Source of the DNA: JAKFDI01 sp044508835
Lineage (GTDB): Bacteria > Pseudomonadota > Gammaproteobacteria > Burkholderiales > Burkholderiaceae_C
Direction of reading: 5' to 3'
Assembly: GCA_044508835.1 (NCBI GenBank)
Contig: JBIQHD010000042.1
Coordinates: forward strand, 1 to 33,921
Length of the DNA stretch: 33,921 nt
A program made the position numbers and the translations under genes. Below the pieces are notes generated by a model. That model worked only from the letters and a program-made list of their open reading frames with translations. It was not told the DNA's origin and did not search any database. The stretch's first letter is position 1, and each line of letters starts with the position of its first letter. Shown one piece after another: positions 16,350 to 23,407 of the stretch.

Positions 16350-16844
16350 CTACCGCCGCAAGGCGTCCGTCAGCGCCCCGCGCACCGCGTGCTGCAGGTC
16401 GATCGACTTCACGATGCCCAGGCTGTTGACGGTGGCGTTCACGGTGGTGACGCTGCGGATGTGCTGGCCGTTCAGGCTGTTCTGGATCACGGTCGCGAGC
16501 GACGAGGCCGAGAGCGTGCCGCTGTCGATGGTGTTGCCCGGCCCGTTCTGCAGCAGGCCGCCGCCGGTCAGCGTGGCGGCGGCCCTGCCGCCCGAGACCG
16601 CCGCCAGGTCGGCGACGTTCAACCGAGTCGTCGTGACCAACTCGCCGTTGAGGTAGATCGCGCGCTCGATGCCGAAGGAGACTTGCAGTCCCGACGCATC
16701 GATGAAGCCGCCGCGCACCGCGTCCAACCGCTGCTCGCCGAGTGCGACCCAGCCGACCGTCGGCACGCGCGGGTCGTCGGCCCGCGCCGCCCCCAGGCCG
16801 AGCCCCAGCGCGAGGGCAGGCAGCAGCGCGGCGAAGGCCTTCAT
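16350..16844 (-). CDS. Secreted protein of a Fap-like locus carrying the VIQNS module (164 aa)
   Basis: 164 residues. The signal peptide cleaves around ARA-DD (20-24). LDAVRGGF (40-47) is followed by a beta-rich part LQVSFGIERAIYLNGELVTT. A C-terminal module starts at GNTIDSGTLS (103-112) and contains VIQNSLNGQHIRSVTTVN (119-136). The same L-x3-RGG and GN-T/A-I..G-T/A-LS...VQNS order occurs in the 123-residue protein two genes upstream. It is the last gene of the four-gene operon, 15 bp after the C39 peptidase. By position and features it resembles FapE-type accessory fibre components. No catalytic motif is seen. Confidence 0.7.
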   Translation of the reverse strand: MKAFAALLPALALGLGLGAARADDPRVPTVGWVALGEQRLDAVRGGFIDASGLQVSFGIERAIYLNGELVTTTRLNVADLAAVSGGRAAATLTGGGLLQNGPGNTIDSGTLSASSLATVIQNSLNGQHIRSVTTVNATVNSLGIVKSIDLQHAVRGALTDALRR

Positions 16845-16859
16845 CCCATGCCTCGCCCA

Positions 16860-17549
16860 CTAGAAGTCCGACGGCCCGAGCCGCGGAAACGCCGTGCCCG
16901 CGAGGCCCTCGCGGCGCATGCCGCTGGCGATCGGCGCGCCGGGCACGGTGGCCCAGTCGGCGGCGGCGTTGAAGCGCGAGCGCTCCTGCCGGTTGAGGAT
17001 GACGAAGACGATCTGATTGACCCACATCGCCTCGAAGGCATCGCGCCGCAGGGCGCGCGCACCGCCCGCCGGGTCGCCGATCAGCACACGCGCGTCGCGC
17101 ACGCCCTTGACGACCACGAAGTGGTTGTAGCCGTTCTCGTTGATGAGCACGATGGCCGGAATGCCCGCGCGCACCAGCTTGTCCAGCGGCGCCTCGAAGC
17201 CGTTGGCCTCGTAGCCGCGGGCGTCGAGGTAGCGCTTCATGTCGAGCAGCGAGAAGCCCTCGCGCCGGATCTTGCCGTGGTCGCCGCGGCGGAACATCTG
17301 CTCGAACACCTGCTGCTCGGTCACCGGGTCGCCGTAGTGGTGGGTGAGCAGCGTGGACAGCGCCGCCGAGCCGCAGCTGAAGTCGTACTGCTGGCGCACG
17401 GTGGCGCCGAAGCGCGCCTCGCGCAGGCTGGTGACGGGCACCGAATAGGCGCCGCCGATCTGCAGCGGCAGGTCGGCCGTGCCCGCACGCCCGTCTTGAA
17501 CGGCCAGGCCGGCCGCGAGGGCGAGGAGGACCGCGCGCAGCATGTTCAT
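16860..17549 (-). CDS. C39 family cysteine peptidase, FapD-like
   Basis: 229 residues with a short hydrophobic signal (1-22). RQQYDFSCGSAALSTLLTHH gives oxyanion Q53 and nucleophile C59; NGYNHFVVVKGV gives H143; VLIGDPAGG gives D159, so the full C39 triad is present. Stand-alone secreted C39 peptidases of this type occur in fap amyloid operons (FapD) and are thought to process or assist export of the fibre subunits. The gene starts 2 bp after the 123-residue secreted protein and is followed 15 bp later by the 164-residue one. Processing targets could be Gly-Gly sites, which both neighbours contain (RGG), but this is inference. Confidence 0.85.
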   Translation of the reverse strand: MNMLRAVLLALAAGLAVQDGRAGTADLPLQIGGAYSVPVTSLREARFGATVRQQYDFSCGSAALSTLLTHHYGDPVTEQQVFEQMFRRGDHGKIRREGFSLLDMKRYLDARGYEANGFEAPLDKLVRAGIPAIVLINENGYNHFVVVKGVRDARVLIGDPAGGARALRRDAFEAMWVNQIVFVILNRQERSRFNAAADWATVPGAPIASGMRREGLAGTAFPRLGPSDF

Positions 17550-17551
17550 GC

Positions 17552-17923
17552 CTACTTGAGCTGCACGTTGACGATGGTGGCGTTCTGGATCAGCACGTTG
17601 TTGCCCGAGTTCTGCACGATCAGCGGCAGCCCGGAGGCGCCGCTCAGCGCGCCGGTGGAAATCGCGTTGCCGCCGGTCACGACGTCGACGGCCCGGTTGT
17701 CGGCCACCACGCCGTCGAGCTGCATGTCGTTGAACACGTGCGTCGATGCGCCGCCGCGCTGCCGCTCGAGCCGGGCCGCGTCGAGCGTGGCGCCGCCGAA
17801 CAGGCGGGCTGCCGGCGCGGCCACAGGCGCCGGCGCCTCGTCCGGCTCCGCCTGCGCGGCCGGCGGCGCGCAGGCGAGCAGCACGCCGAGCGGCACCAGG
17901 GCCGCCTGAAGTCTCGTGGTCAT
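17552..17923 (-). CDS. Small secreted Fap-like protein with the VQNS module (123 aa)
   Basis: 123 residues from the ATG at 17923 with GGGGAGGC upstream; an earlier in-frame start would put 21 polar residues before the signal peptide. The signal is 1-25 (LVPLGVLLACAPPAAQA), followed by a Pro/Ala linker, LERQRGG (52-58), then GNAISTGALSG (85-95) and IVQNSGNNVLIQNATIVN (102-119), ending in VQLK. The second half aligns by eye with the 164-residue protein and with the C-terminus of the 561-residue protein. It is probably a minor subunit or nucleator. Confidence 0.7.
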   Translation of the reverse strand: MTTRLQAALVPLGVLLACAPPAAQAEPDEAPAPVAAPAARLFGGATLDAARLERQRGGASTHVFNDMQLDGVVADNRAVDVVTGGNAISTGALSGASGLPLIVQNSGNNVLIQNATIVNVQLK

Positions 17924-17949
17924 GTCCGCCTCCCCGCTTGCGTGAAAGG

Positions 17950-17977
17950 GCGCCGCAGGCCCGAAGGCCCGCGGCGC
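17950..17977. promoter_or_regulatory. Intercistronic stem-loop after the Gly-rich subunit gene
   Basis: GCGCCGCAGGCC, loop CGAA, GGCCCGCGGCGC: a 12-bp stem with one mismatch in the 79-bp gap between the 561-residue protein gene and the rest of the operon. No T-tract follows. A stem-loop here could stabilise the upstream message or attenuate read-through, so that the large subunit is made in excess over the accessory proteins. Confidence 0.5.
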
Positions 17978-18002
17978 ATGCCTCATCGAGCGGACTGCCG
18001 GC

Positions 18003-19688
18003 TCACCGGCCGACGCCCAGGTTGGCCTGCACGTTCACGCTCTGCTGCGTGAGCGCGGCGATGCCGGTGTTCTGGCTGATGACCAGGATGCCCGCCGCCG
18101 ACTGCGCCGTGCCCGACATGGTGTTGGACATGTTGAACGTGCCCGCATTGACGGTGTTGCTGCCGCCGTTGCCGCCCGTGCCGCCGACCGCGCCGTTGCC
18201 GACGCCGCCCGTGCCCGTGCCGCCCGTGCCACTGCCGCCTTCGCCGGTGCCGCCCATGCCGCCGTCGCCGCCGGCCGCGCCAGCCGCGCCGACCGCGCCG
18301 TTGCCGGCCGTCGCACTGCCGTTGGTCGCGCTCGTCGACGCGCCGCCGTTGGTGGCGCTGCCGTTGGTGGCGCTGCCGCCCGCCCCGCCGCCGCCGGCGT
18401 TGTTGGTCGCCATGCCGCCCGCCGCGCCGGTGCCGGTGCCGGCGCCGCCGGTGGACGTGGCCGTGCCGGTGTTGCTGCCGCTGGTGGCCGTGGCCGCGCC
18501 GCTGGTGCCCGCGCCGCCGGTGCCCGTCGCCGTGCCGGTGGCCGCGCCGCCCGTGCCGCTGGCCGTGCCGGTGGCCGCGCCGCCGGTGCCGGTGCCGCTG
18601 TTGGTGCCCGCGCCGCCGGTGCCGGTGGCCGCGCCCGCGGTGGACGAGCCGCCCGCGCCGGCCGCGCCGGTCGTGCCGCCCGCCCCGCCGTTGCCGCCGT
18701 TGCCGCCGCCGCTCAGCGGGTCGCCGGTGCCGCCCGCGCCGCCATCGCCGCCGCCCGCGCCGCCGCCGCCACCGCCACCGCCGCCGGTCGCGTTGGTGCC
18801 CGCCGCGCCGGAGCCGCCGCCGGCCAGGCCGCCCACGGCCGCCAGGCCGCCGAGCGAGGCATTGCCCGCCGAGCCCCGGCCGCCGTCGGAGAGGTTCCCC
18901 GCCGCCGAGTCGCCACCGCGCGAGGCGCTGCCCGCGAGCGCGCCGCCGCTGCGCTGCGCGTTGACCGAGGCCGCCAGCCCGCCGACGCCCAGGCCCGCGC
19001 CGCCGCGGCCGCCGTCGGCGCCGCTCGCATCGCCGCCGCGCCCGCCGCGTCCGGCATTGGCGCTGCCGTTGTTGGCGCTGCCGTTGGTGGCCGCGCCGGC
19101 GTTGGCGCTGCCGTTGCTGGCGCTGCCGCCGCTGCCGCCCATGCCGCCGTCGCCGCCGTTGCCGGCATTGCCGCCGCTGCCGCCGGTGCCGCCGTTGCCG
19201 TTGCCGGTGCCGCCGTTGCCCACGCCGCCGTAGCCGTCGCCGCCGCGGCCGCCGCGCGCGCCGTTGGCGTTGCCGGTGTTGTAGGCGTTGTTGCCCAGGC
19301 CGTAGACGCTGATGTTGCTCACCGCGCCCTCGAGCCGGCTGACCGCGATCGCGCGGTTGCTGTTGAAGGCGTCGCTGAAGGTCGAGGTGGCGGTCGAGCC
19401 GTTGTTCGCCGCGGCATTGCCGTAGTCCTGCGCATGCGCGCGGCCGCGGTTGTCGCGGTTGTCGCCGGCGCTCTTGTCGTTGTTCTGGTCGGAGCTGGTC
19501 GTCGTGTTCTGCGTCGCCGTGGAGAACTCGTTCGCCGCCGCGCCGCTGGTGCCGCTCTGCGTGGAGGTGGCGGTCGCGGTCTGGGTGGTGTCGCCGTTGT
19601 TGTCGCTGGTGTTCACCGGGTTCGCCCAGGCCGGCGCCGCCGCGCCGAAGGCCAGCGCGATGGCCGATGCGAGCATCGTCTTCTTCAT
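18003..19688 (-). CDS. Gly/Ala/Asn-rich secreted protein, candidate major amyloid or biofilm fibre subunit
   Basis: 561 residues from the ATG at 19688 with GAGGAGAG upstream. The signal peptide ends AWA-NP (about 20-23). The N-terminal domain (24-150) is rich in Thr/Ser/Asn/Gln (NGDTTQTATATSTQ) and includes SRLEGAVSNISVYGLGNNAY. The central roughly 350 residues are low-complexity GG-x repeats with NGSAN/NGSAT and TGTATGTGGAG blocks, almost devoid of charged, aromatic or sulphur residues. The C-terminal 50 residues carry NTVNAGTF and VISQNTGIAALTQQSVNV, the module shared with the two smaller secreted proteins. It is first in a four-gene operon behind a predicted sigma-54 promoter. A structural, self-assembling role is inferred from composition and context. 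The repeat core is prone to length variation and assembly errors. Confidence 0.72.
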   Translation of the reverse strand: MKKTMLASAIALAFGAAAPAWANPVNTSDNNGDTTQTATATSTQSGTSGAAANEFSTATQNTTTSSDQNNDKSAGDNRDNRGRAHAQDYGNAAANNGSTATSTFSDAFNSNRAIAVSRLEGAVSNISVYGLGNNAYNTGNANGARGGRGGDGYGGVGNGGTGNGNGGTGGSGGNAGNGGDGGMGGSGGSASNGSANAGAATNGSANNGSANAGRGGRGGDASGADGGRGGAGLGVGGLAASVNAQRSGGALAGSASRGGDSAAGNLSDGGRGSAGNASLGGLAAVGGLAGGGSGAAGTNATGGGGGGGGGAGGGDGGAGGTGDPLSGGGNGGNGGAGGTTGAAGAGGSSTAGAATGTGGAGTNSGTGTGGAATGTASGTGGAATGTATGTGGAGTSGAATATSGSNTGTATSTGGAGTGTGAAGGMATNNAGGGGAGGSATNGSATNGGASTSATNGSATAGNGAVGAAGAAGGDGGMGGTGEGGSGTGGTGTGGVGNGAVGGTGGNGGSNTVNAGTFNMSNTMSGTAQSAAGILVISQNTGIAALTQQSVNVQANLGVGR

Positions 19689-19750
19689 GGTGGTCTCTCC
19701 TCGAGGTTGATGAACGGATTCGGTGATGGAGGCCGAATCGGGTGCCGCTC

Positions 19751-19767
19751 TGCAACAAGAGGGCCAG
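19751..19767 (-). promoter_or_regulatory. Sigma-54 (RpoN) -24/-12 promoter of the Gly-rich subunit operon
   Basis: The minus strand reads CTGGCCCTCTTGTTGCA: TGGC with C at the next position, five-base spacer, then TTGCA, one mismatch from the TGGCAC-N5-TTGCW consensus with the invariant GG and GC at the correct distance. Predicted transcription start is near 19740, giving a leader of about 50 bases before the ATG at 19688. Its partner activator is encoded immediately upstream. Confidence 0.7.
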
Positions 19768-19784
19768 CCCCGCGCCGCATCGCC

Positions 19785-19797
19785 CAACCCGTTGATT
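19785..19797 (-). promoter_or_regulatory. IHF-binding site between promoter and enhancers
   Basis: The minus strand reads AATCAACGGGTTG, a full match to the WATCAANNNNTTR consensus. It lies between the sigma-54 promoter and the two dyads, where DNA bending is normally needed. It partly overlaps an inverted repeat CCCGTTG-N5-CAACGGG (19788-19806), which might be a further operator. Confidence 0.6.
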
Positions 19798-19863
19798 CGC
19801 AACGGGAAACGCGGGACCACCGCCAGCCGTTCGTGGCCGCGGCCCGCGCGTCGCGGCGCCGAC

Positions 19864-19881
19864 TGTCTCGGCCGTGTGACA
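19864..19881. promoter_or_regulatory. Proximal activator (enhancer) site, TGTC-N10-GACA
   Basis: TGTCTCGGCCGTGTGACA forms an interrupted dyad, embedded in a longer match (19862-19884) to the second copy 94 bp upstream. It is centred about 132 bp upstream of the predicted start point, a normal distance for a sigma-54 enhancer-binding protein. Confidence 0.6.
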
Positions 19882-19957
19882 CCGCCCCGGCGCCCGGCCG
19901 CCCCGGCACGCGGGATCGCCGCCGGCACGCCGGGGCCGTGGCCCGATGGATGCGAAC

Positions 19958-19975
19958 TGTCTCGCCGCCGTGACA
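19958..19975. promoter_or_regulatory. Distal activator (enhancer) site, TGTC-N10-GACA
   Basis: TGTCTCGCCGCCGTGACA matches the proximal site at 15 of 18 bases, with identical outer flanks ACTGTCTCG and GTGACACCG-like ends. The 94-bp offset is very close to nine helical turns, placing both on the same DNA face. It ends 28 bp from the stop codon of the activator gene. Confidence 0.6.
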
Positions 19976-20003
19976 CCGGCGCCGCGGAGGGACGCCCGGC
20001 GCG

Positions 20004-21338
20004 TCAGCTGCCGATGCCGTGCTTGGACATCAGGCGGTACAGCGTCATGCGGGAGACGCCGAGGTTGCGCGCCGTCTGGCTGACGTTCTCGCCGGCATGC
20101 CGCAGGCCGATCGCGATGGCGCTCTTCTCGGCCAGGGTGCGGGCGTCGATCAGCGCCTGCACGGGCGCGGGATCGACGCGCGGCGCCAGCCCGAGGTCGT
20201 GCGGCGCGACGAGCCGGCCCTCGGCCATCACCAGGGCGCGGCGCACGCGGTTCATCAGCTCGCGCACGTTGCCGGGCCACGCGTGCGCCTGCATCGCCAG
20301 CAGCGCGCGGCGGCTGAAGCCCTTGAGCCGCGGGCTGCGCTCGCGCTCGAACTGCACGAAGAAATGCTGCGCCAGCATCTCGATGTCGTCGCGCCGCTCG
20401 CGCAGCGGCGGCACCGCCAGCGGCAGCACGTTCAGGCGGTAGAACAGGTCCTCGCGGAAGGCGCCGCGCGCCACCGCCGCCTCCAGGTCGACGTGGGTGG
20501 CGGCCAGCACGCGCACCTCCACGTGGATGCTGCGCGTGGAGCCGACGCGGTTGATCGTCTTCTCCTGCAGGAAGCGCAGCAGGTTGGTCTGCAGCTCCAG
20601 CGAGAGGTCGCCGATCTCGTCGAGGAACACCGTGCCGCCGCCGGCGGCCTCGATCAGGCCGCGCTTGTCGCGCGTCGCGCCGCTGAAGGAGCCCTTCTCG
20701 TGGCCGAACAGCTCCGACTGGATCAGCGAGGGCGGCAGGGCCGCGCAGTTGATCGCCACGAAGGGCCCGCCGGCCCGCGCGGACAGGCGGTGGATGGACT
20801 GCGCCGTGAGCTCCTTGCCGCTGCCGCTCTCGCCGCTGACGAGCACCGGCGCGTCGACCTTGGCCACGCGCCGGACCTGCCGCAGCAGCCGCTGCATGGC
20901 CAGGCTGCGGCCGACGAGCGGCTCGGCCCCGGGCCGGTGCGCCGCGACGGGCATGGCCGCCCGCAGCGCGGCGTGGCCGTGCGCATGGCCGAGCGCGAGC
21001 ACCAGGCGCGACAGGTCCACCGGCGCCGTGTGGTGGTCGAACAGGCGGTCGACGATGAGCTCGCGGCACGCCGGCAGGGCGAGCGACTCGCGCGTGAACA
21101 CGCCCACCCATTCGAGCGCGTGGTGCCGGTCGACGAAGGCGTCGATCTCGGCGCACAGGCGCTCGTCGGGGGCGCCGCACAGCAGCAGGCCCACGTCGGC
21201 GGGCTGCGCGGCGAGCGCGCGCCCGGCTGCGCCGAAGCCGGCGGCGGGGCAGACGGTCCAGCCGGCGTCGCGCAGGCCGTCGCGCAGGGCGGGGTCGGCT
21301 TCGCCGAGCGTGACGCAGAGGAGGCGCCGTTCGTCCAT
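20004..21338 (-). CDS. Sigma-54-class enhancer-binding regulator with degenerate receiver-like N-terminus
   Basis: 444 residues from the first in-frame ATG (21338); a TTG at 21449 would add a Pro/Arg-rich 37 residues. Residues 1-130 look like a receiver-type domain without a clear phospho-acceptor, comparable to VpsR/FleQ-class proteins. The AAA+ domain has Walker A GESGSGKE (169-176), the sigma-54 contact loop GSFSGA (216-221) instead of GAFTGA, Walker B GGTVFLDEIGD (234-244) and sensor FREDLFYRLNV. A Fis-type HTH (about 416-438) has ENVSQTARNLGVSRMTLYR. The adjacent operon carries a sigma-54 promoter and paired dyads, so it very probably activates that operon. Whether phosphorylation or a second messenger such as c-di-GMP controls it cannot be read. 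Confidence 0.9.
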   Translation of the reverse strand: MDERRLLCVTLGEADPALRDGLRDAGWTVCPAAGFGAAGRALAAQPADVGLLLCGAPDERLCAEIDAFVDRHHALEWVGVFTRESLALPACRELIVDRLFDHHTAPVDLSRLVLALGHAHGHAALRAAMPVAAHRPGAEPLVGRSLAMQRLLRQVRRVAKVDAPVLVSGESGSGKELTAQSIHRLSARAGGPFVAINCAALPPSLIQSELFGHEKGSFSGATRDKRGLIEAAGGGTVFLDEIGDLSLELQTNLLRFLQEKTINRVGSTRSIHVEVRVLAATHVDLEAAVARGAFREDLFYRLNVLPLAVPPLRERRDDIEMLAQHFFVQFERERSPRLKGFSRRALLAMQAHAWPGNVRELMNRVRRALVMAEGRLVAPHDLGLAPRVDPAPVQALIDARTLAEKSAIAIGLRHAGENVSQTARNLGVSRMTLYRLMSKHGIGS

Positions 21339-21544
21339 GGCATGGCGGCGCAAGGTCAGCGCGGGGCGCGCCGGGGGCCGGGCGCGGGGCGCGCCGCGGC
21401 GGGGGCTGACGGGATCTCGCGGCGTGGGCTCATGGCGGTACTTCCCCAACGCGTTCGATGCAGCCGGGCCGTGCCGCGGCGCTGCAGCCGATGGCGCACG
21501 CCATCCGCGACGATGCTAGCAACGTCGACTGCGCGCCGCCTCCT

Positions 21545-22285
21545 TCAACATGGGGAGGACGCCCGGCCCAGCCAGCCGCGCAGCACCGCCGTCACGGCGG
21601 CCGGCTGCTCCATCGGGCTCATGTGGCCGCAGTCGTCGATGACGTGCAGCGCCGAGCCGGCGATGGCCTCGTGCATGGCCTGGTGCTGGGGCAGCCGGCT
21701 CCAGGCGTCCTCGCGGCCGACGGCCACGGCGGTGGGGCAGGCGATGCGGCCCAGCAGCGCGGTCGCGTCGGGGCGCGCGAGCAGCGCGTGGATCTGCGCC
21801 TCGAACACCTCGGGCGTGCGCCGGCCGATCATCCGCAGCACGGCCTCGAACAGGGGCGTGCCGAGCTGGCGCGGATGCACCATGCCGCGCGCCCACTGCC
21901 CGGCCATGGCGCGCATGCCCTGGCGCTGCGCCACCTGCAGCAGCGCCAGGCGGCCGGCGCGCTCGAGCTCGCCCTCGGCGCCCGGCGCGAGCGGCTTGTA
22001 GCCAGTGTCGAACAGGGCCAGGCGCTCGACGCGGCCGGGCGCGCGGCGCACGACCTCGAGCGCCACCCGCCCGCCCATCGAATGGCCGGCGAGCGAGAAC
22101 GACGGCGCGTGCACCTCGGCCAGCAGCCGCTCGGCCATGGCCGGCAGCGAATCGAGCAGCCCCCAGTCGGGCACGACGATCTCGAAGCGCTCGCGCAGGG
22201 CCTCCACCTGCGCCGCCCACACCGTGCGGTCGCACAGCAGGCCGGGCAGCAGCGCGAGCGTGGGGCGCCGGGCCGCGGGCGTCAT
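21545..22285 (-). CDS. Alpha/beta hydrolase
   Basis: 246 residues. Nucleophile S69 in LAGHSMGGRVAL, an acidic residue in VGREDAWS and His in DDCGHMSPMEQP give the canonical triad, and LLPGLLCDRTVW near the start supplies the oxyanion region. The family includes esterases, lactonases and 3-oxoadipate enol-lactonase-like enzymes; the GLLCDRTVW start is common in uncharacterised members. Its start codon overlaps the aldo-keto reductase stop by 4 bp (ATGA), so the two are translationally coupled and likely act on one substrate. Confidence 0.9.
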   Translation of the reverse strand: MTPAARRPTLALLPGLLCDRTVWAAQVEALRERFEIVVPDWGLLDSLPAMAERLLAEVHAPSFSLAGHSMGGRVALEVVRRAPGRVERLALFDTGYKPLAPGAEGELERAGRLALLQVAQRQGMRAMAGQWARGMVHPRQLGTPLFEAVLRMIGRRTPEVFEAQIHALLARPDATALLGRIACPTAVAVGREDAWSRLPQHQAMHEAIAGSALHVIDDCGHMSPMEQPAAVTAVLRGWLGRASSPC

Positions 22286-23286
22286 GCGCCGGGCCCGGCG
22301 AACTCTTCGGTGTCGACCTCGGCCTGCGTCGCCGGTACGTAGCGCGGGCCGGCCACGGCGCCGGGGCGGAACATGCCGTCGAGCCGGGCCATCGTGCGCC
22401 CGCCGAGCGCCACGGCGTCGGCGCCGAGGTCGTCGTCGAGGTGGGCGATGCTGCGCATGCCGGGGATGGCGATCACGTGCGGCGCCCTGGCCAGCAGCCA
22501 TGCGAGCGCGAGCTGCGCGGGCGTGCAGCCCACCTCCCCGGCGAGCGCCAGGAAGCCCTCGCGCAGCGGCGCGTTGGCCGCCGCGTTGGCGGGCTGGAAG
22601 CGCGGCATGTTGCGGCGGATGTCGCGCGGCGCGAGCGCGTCGAAGGCCGGCAGCTCGGCCGTGAGCCAGCCGCGCGCGAGCGGGCTGAAGGCGACGAAGG
22701 CGGCGCCGAGTTCGCGGCAGGCGTCGAGCACGGCGATCTCGGGGTTGCGCGTCCACAGCGAGTACTCGGTCTGCACCGCGCTGATCGGGTGCACGGCGTG
22801 CGCCTTCCTCAGGGTCGCGGCCGACACTTCCGACAGGCCGAGAGCGCGCACCTTGCCTTCGCGCACCAGGTCGCTCATCGCACCCACGCTGTCCTCGATC
22901 GGCACGCGCTTGTCCCAGCGGTGCAGGTAGTAGAGGTCGATCACGTCGGTGCGCAGCCGGCGCAGGCTCTGCTCGCAGCTCCACTTCAGCGTCTCGGGCC
23001 GGCCGTCGATGACGCGCTTGCCGTCGACGCCGTGCAGGCCGCCCTTGCTGGCGAGCGTGAACCTGGCGCGGTGCTTCGAGAGCACGCGGCCGACCAGCTC
23101 CTCGTTGACGCCGAAGCCGTAGAGCGCGGCCGTGTCGAAGAGCGTGACGCCGCGGTCCAGCGCGTGCAGCAGCAGCCGCTCGGCGGCCTCGAACGGCGGC
23201 GGCTCGCCGTAGGCGTGGCTGAGGTTCATGCAGCCCAGGCCGAGGGCGGTGACGGTGAAGGGGCCGAGGGGGCGGAGCTGTTGCAT
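22282..23286 (-). CDS. Aldo/keto reductase
   Basis: 334 residues, a complete (alpha/beta)8 aldo-keto reductase with tetrad D51, Y56, K81 and H122 (LFDTAALYG, LASKGG, YYLHRWD) and C-terminal NADP-binding AIPGMRSIAHLDDDLGA. It reduces aldehydes or ketones with NADPH. It resembles the YajO/Tas-like and pyridoxal-reductase-like group (LGLGCMNLSHAYG start). It is paired with the overlapping hydrolase gene. The ribosome binding site before 23286 is weak. Confidence 0.92.
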   Translation of the reverse strand: MQQLRPLGPFTVTALGLGCMNLSHAYGEPPPFEAAERLLLHALDRGVTLFDTAALYGFGVNEELVGRVLSKHRARFTLASKGGLHGVDGKRVIDGRPETLKWSCEQSLRRLRTDVIDLYYLHRWDKRVPIEDSVGAMSDLVREGKVRALGLSEVSAATLRKAHAVHPISAVQTEYSLWTRNPEIAVLDACRELGAAFVAFSPLARGWLTAELPAFDALAPRDIRRNMPRFQPANAAANAPLREGFLALAGEVGCTPAQLALAWLLARAPHVIAIPGMRSIAHLDDDLGADAVALGGRTMARLDGMFRPGAVAGPRYVPATQAEVDTEEFAGPGA

Positions 23287-23407
23287 CGTGTCGTGCGAGA
23301 GGCTGGAGAGGCCGGTGAAGCGTGGCGAAGCGCCGAGTCTCGCGCATCCGCCGCCGGGCCTGCGCCGGCCGCGCGCCTTGCCGTGCCTCGCGGCAGGGAG
23401 ACCCGGC

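Noticed and set aside
17746..19233. Plus-strand open frame encoding a 495-residue Pro-rich protein (PPVPPVPLPP)
   Set aside because: It is the mirror of the Gly-rich repeats of the minus-strand subunit gene, has no ribosome binding site or signal peptide, and the minus strand has a signal peptide, promoter and conserved ends.
18100..19250. Possible CRISPR or satellite array
   Set aside because: The reiteration is in-frame codon-level GG-x coding sequence with no regular repeat-spacer unit.
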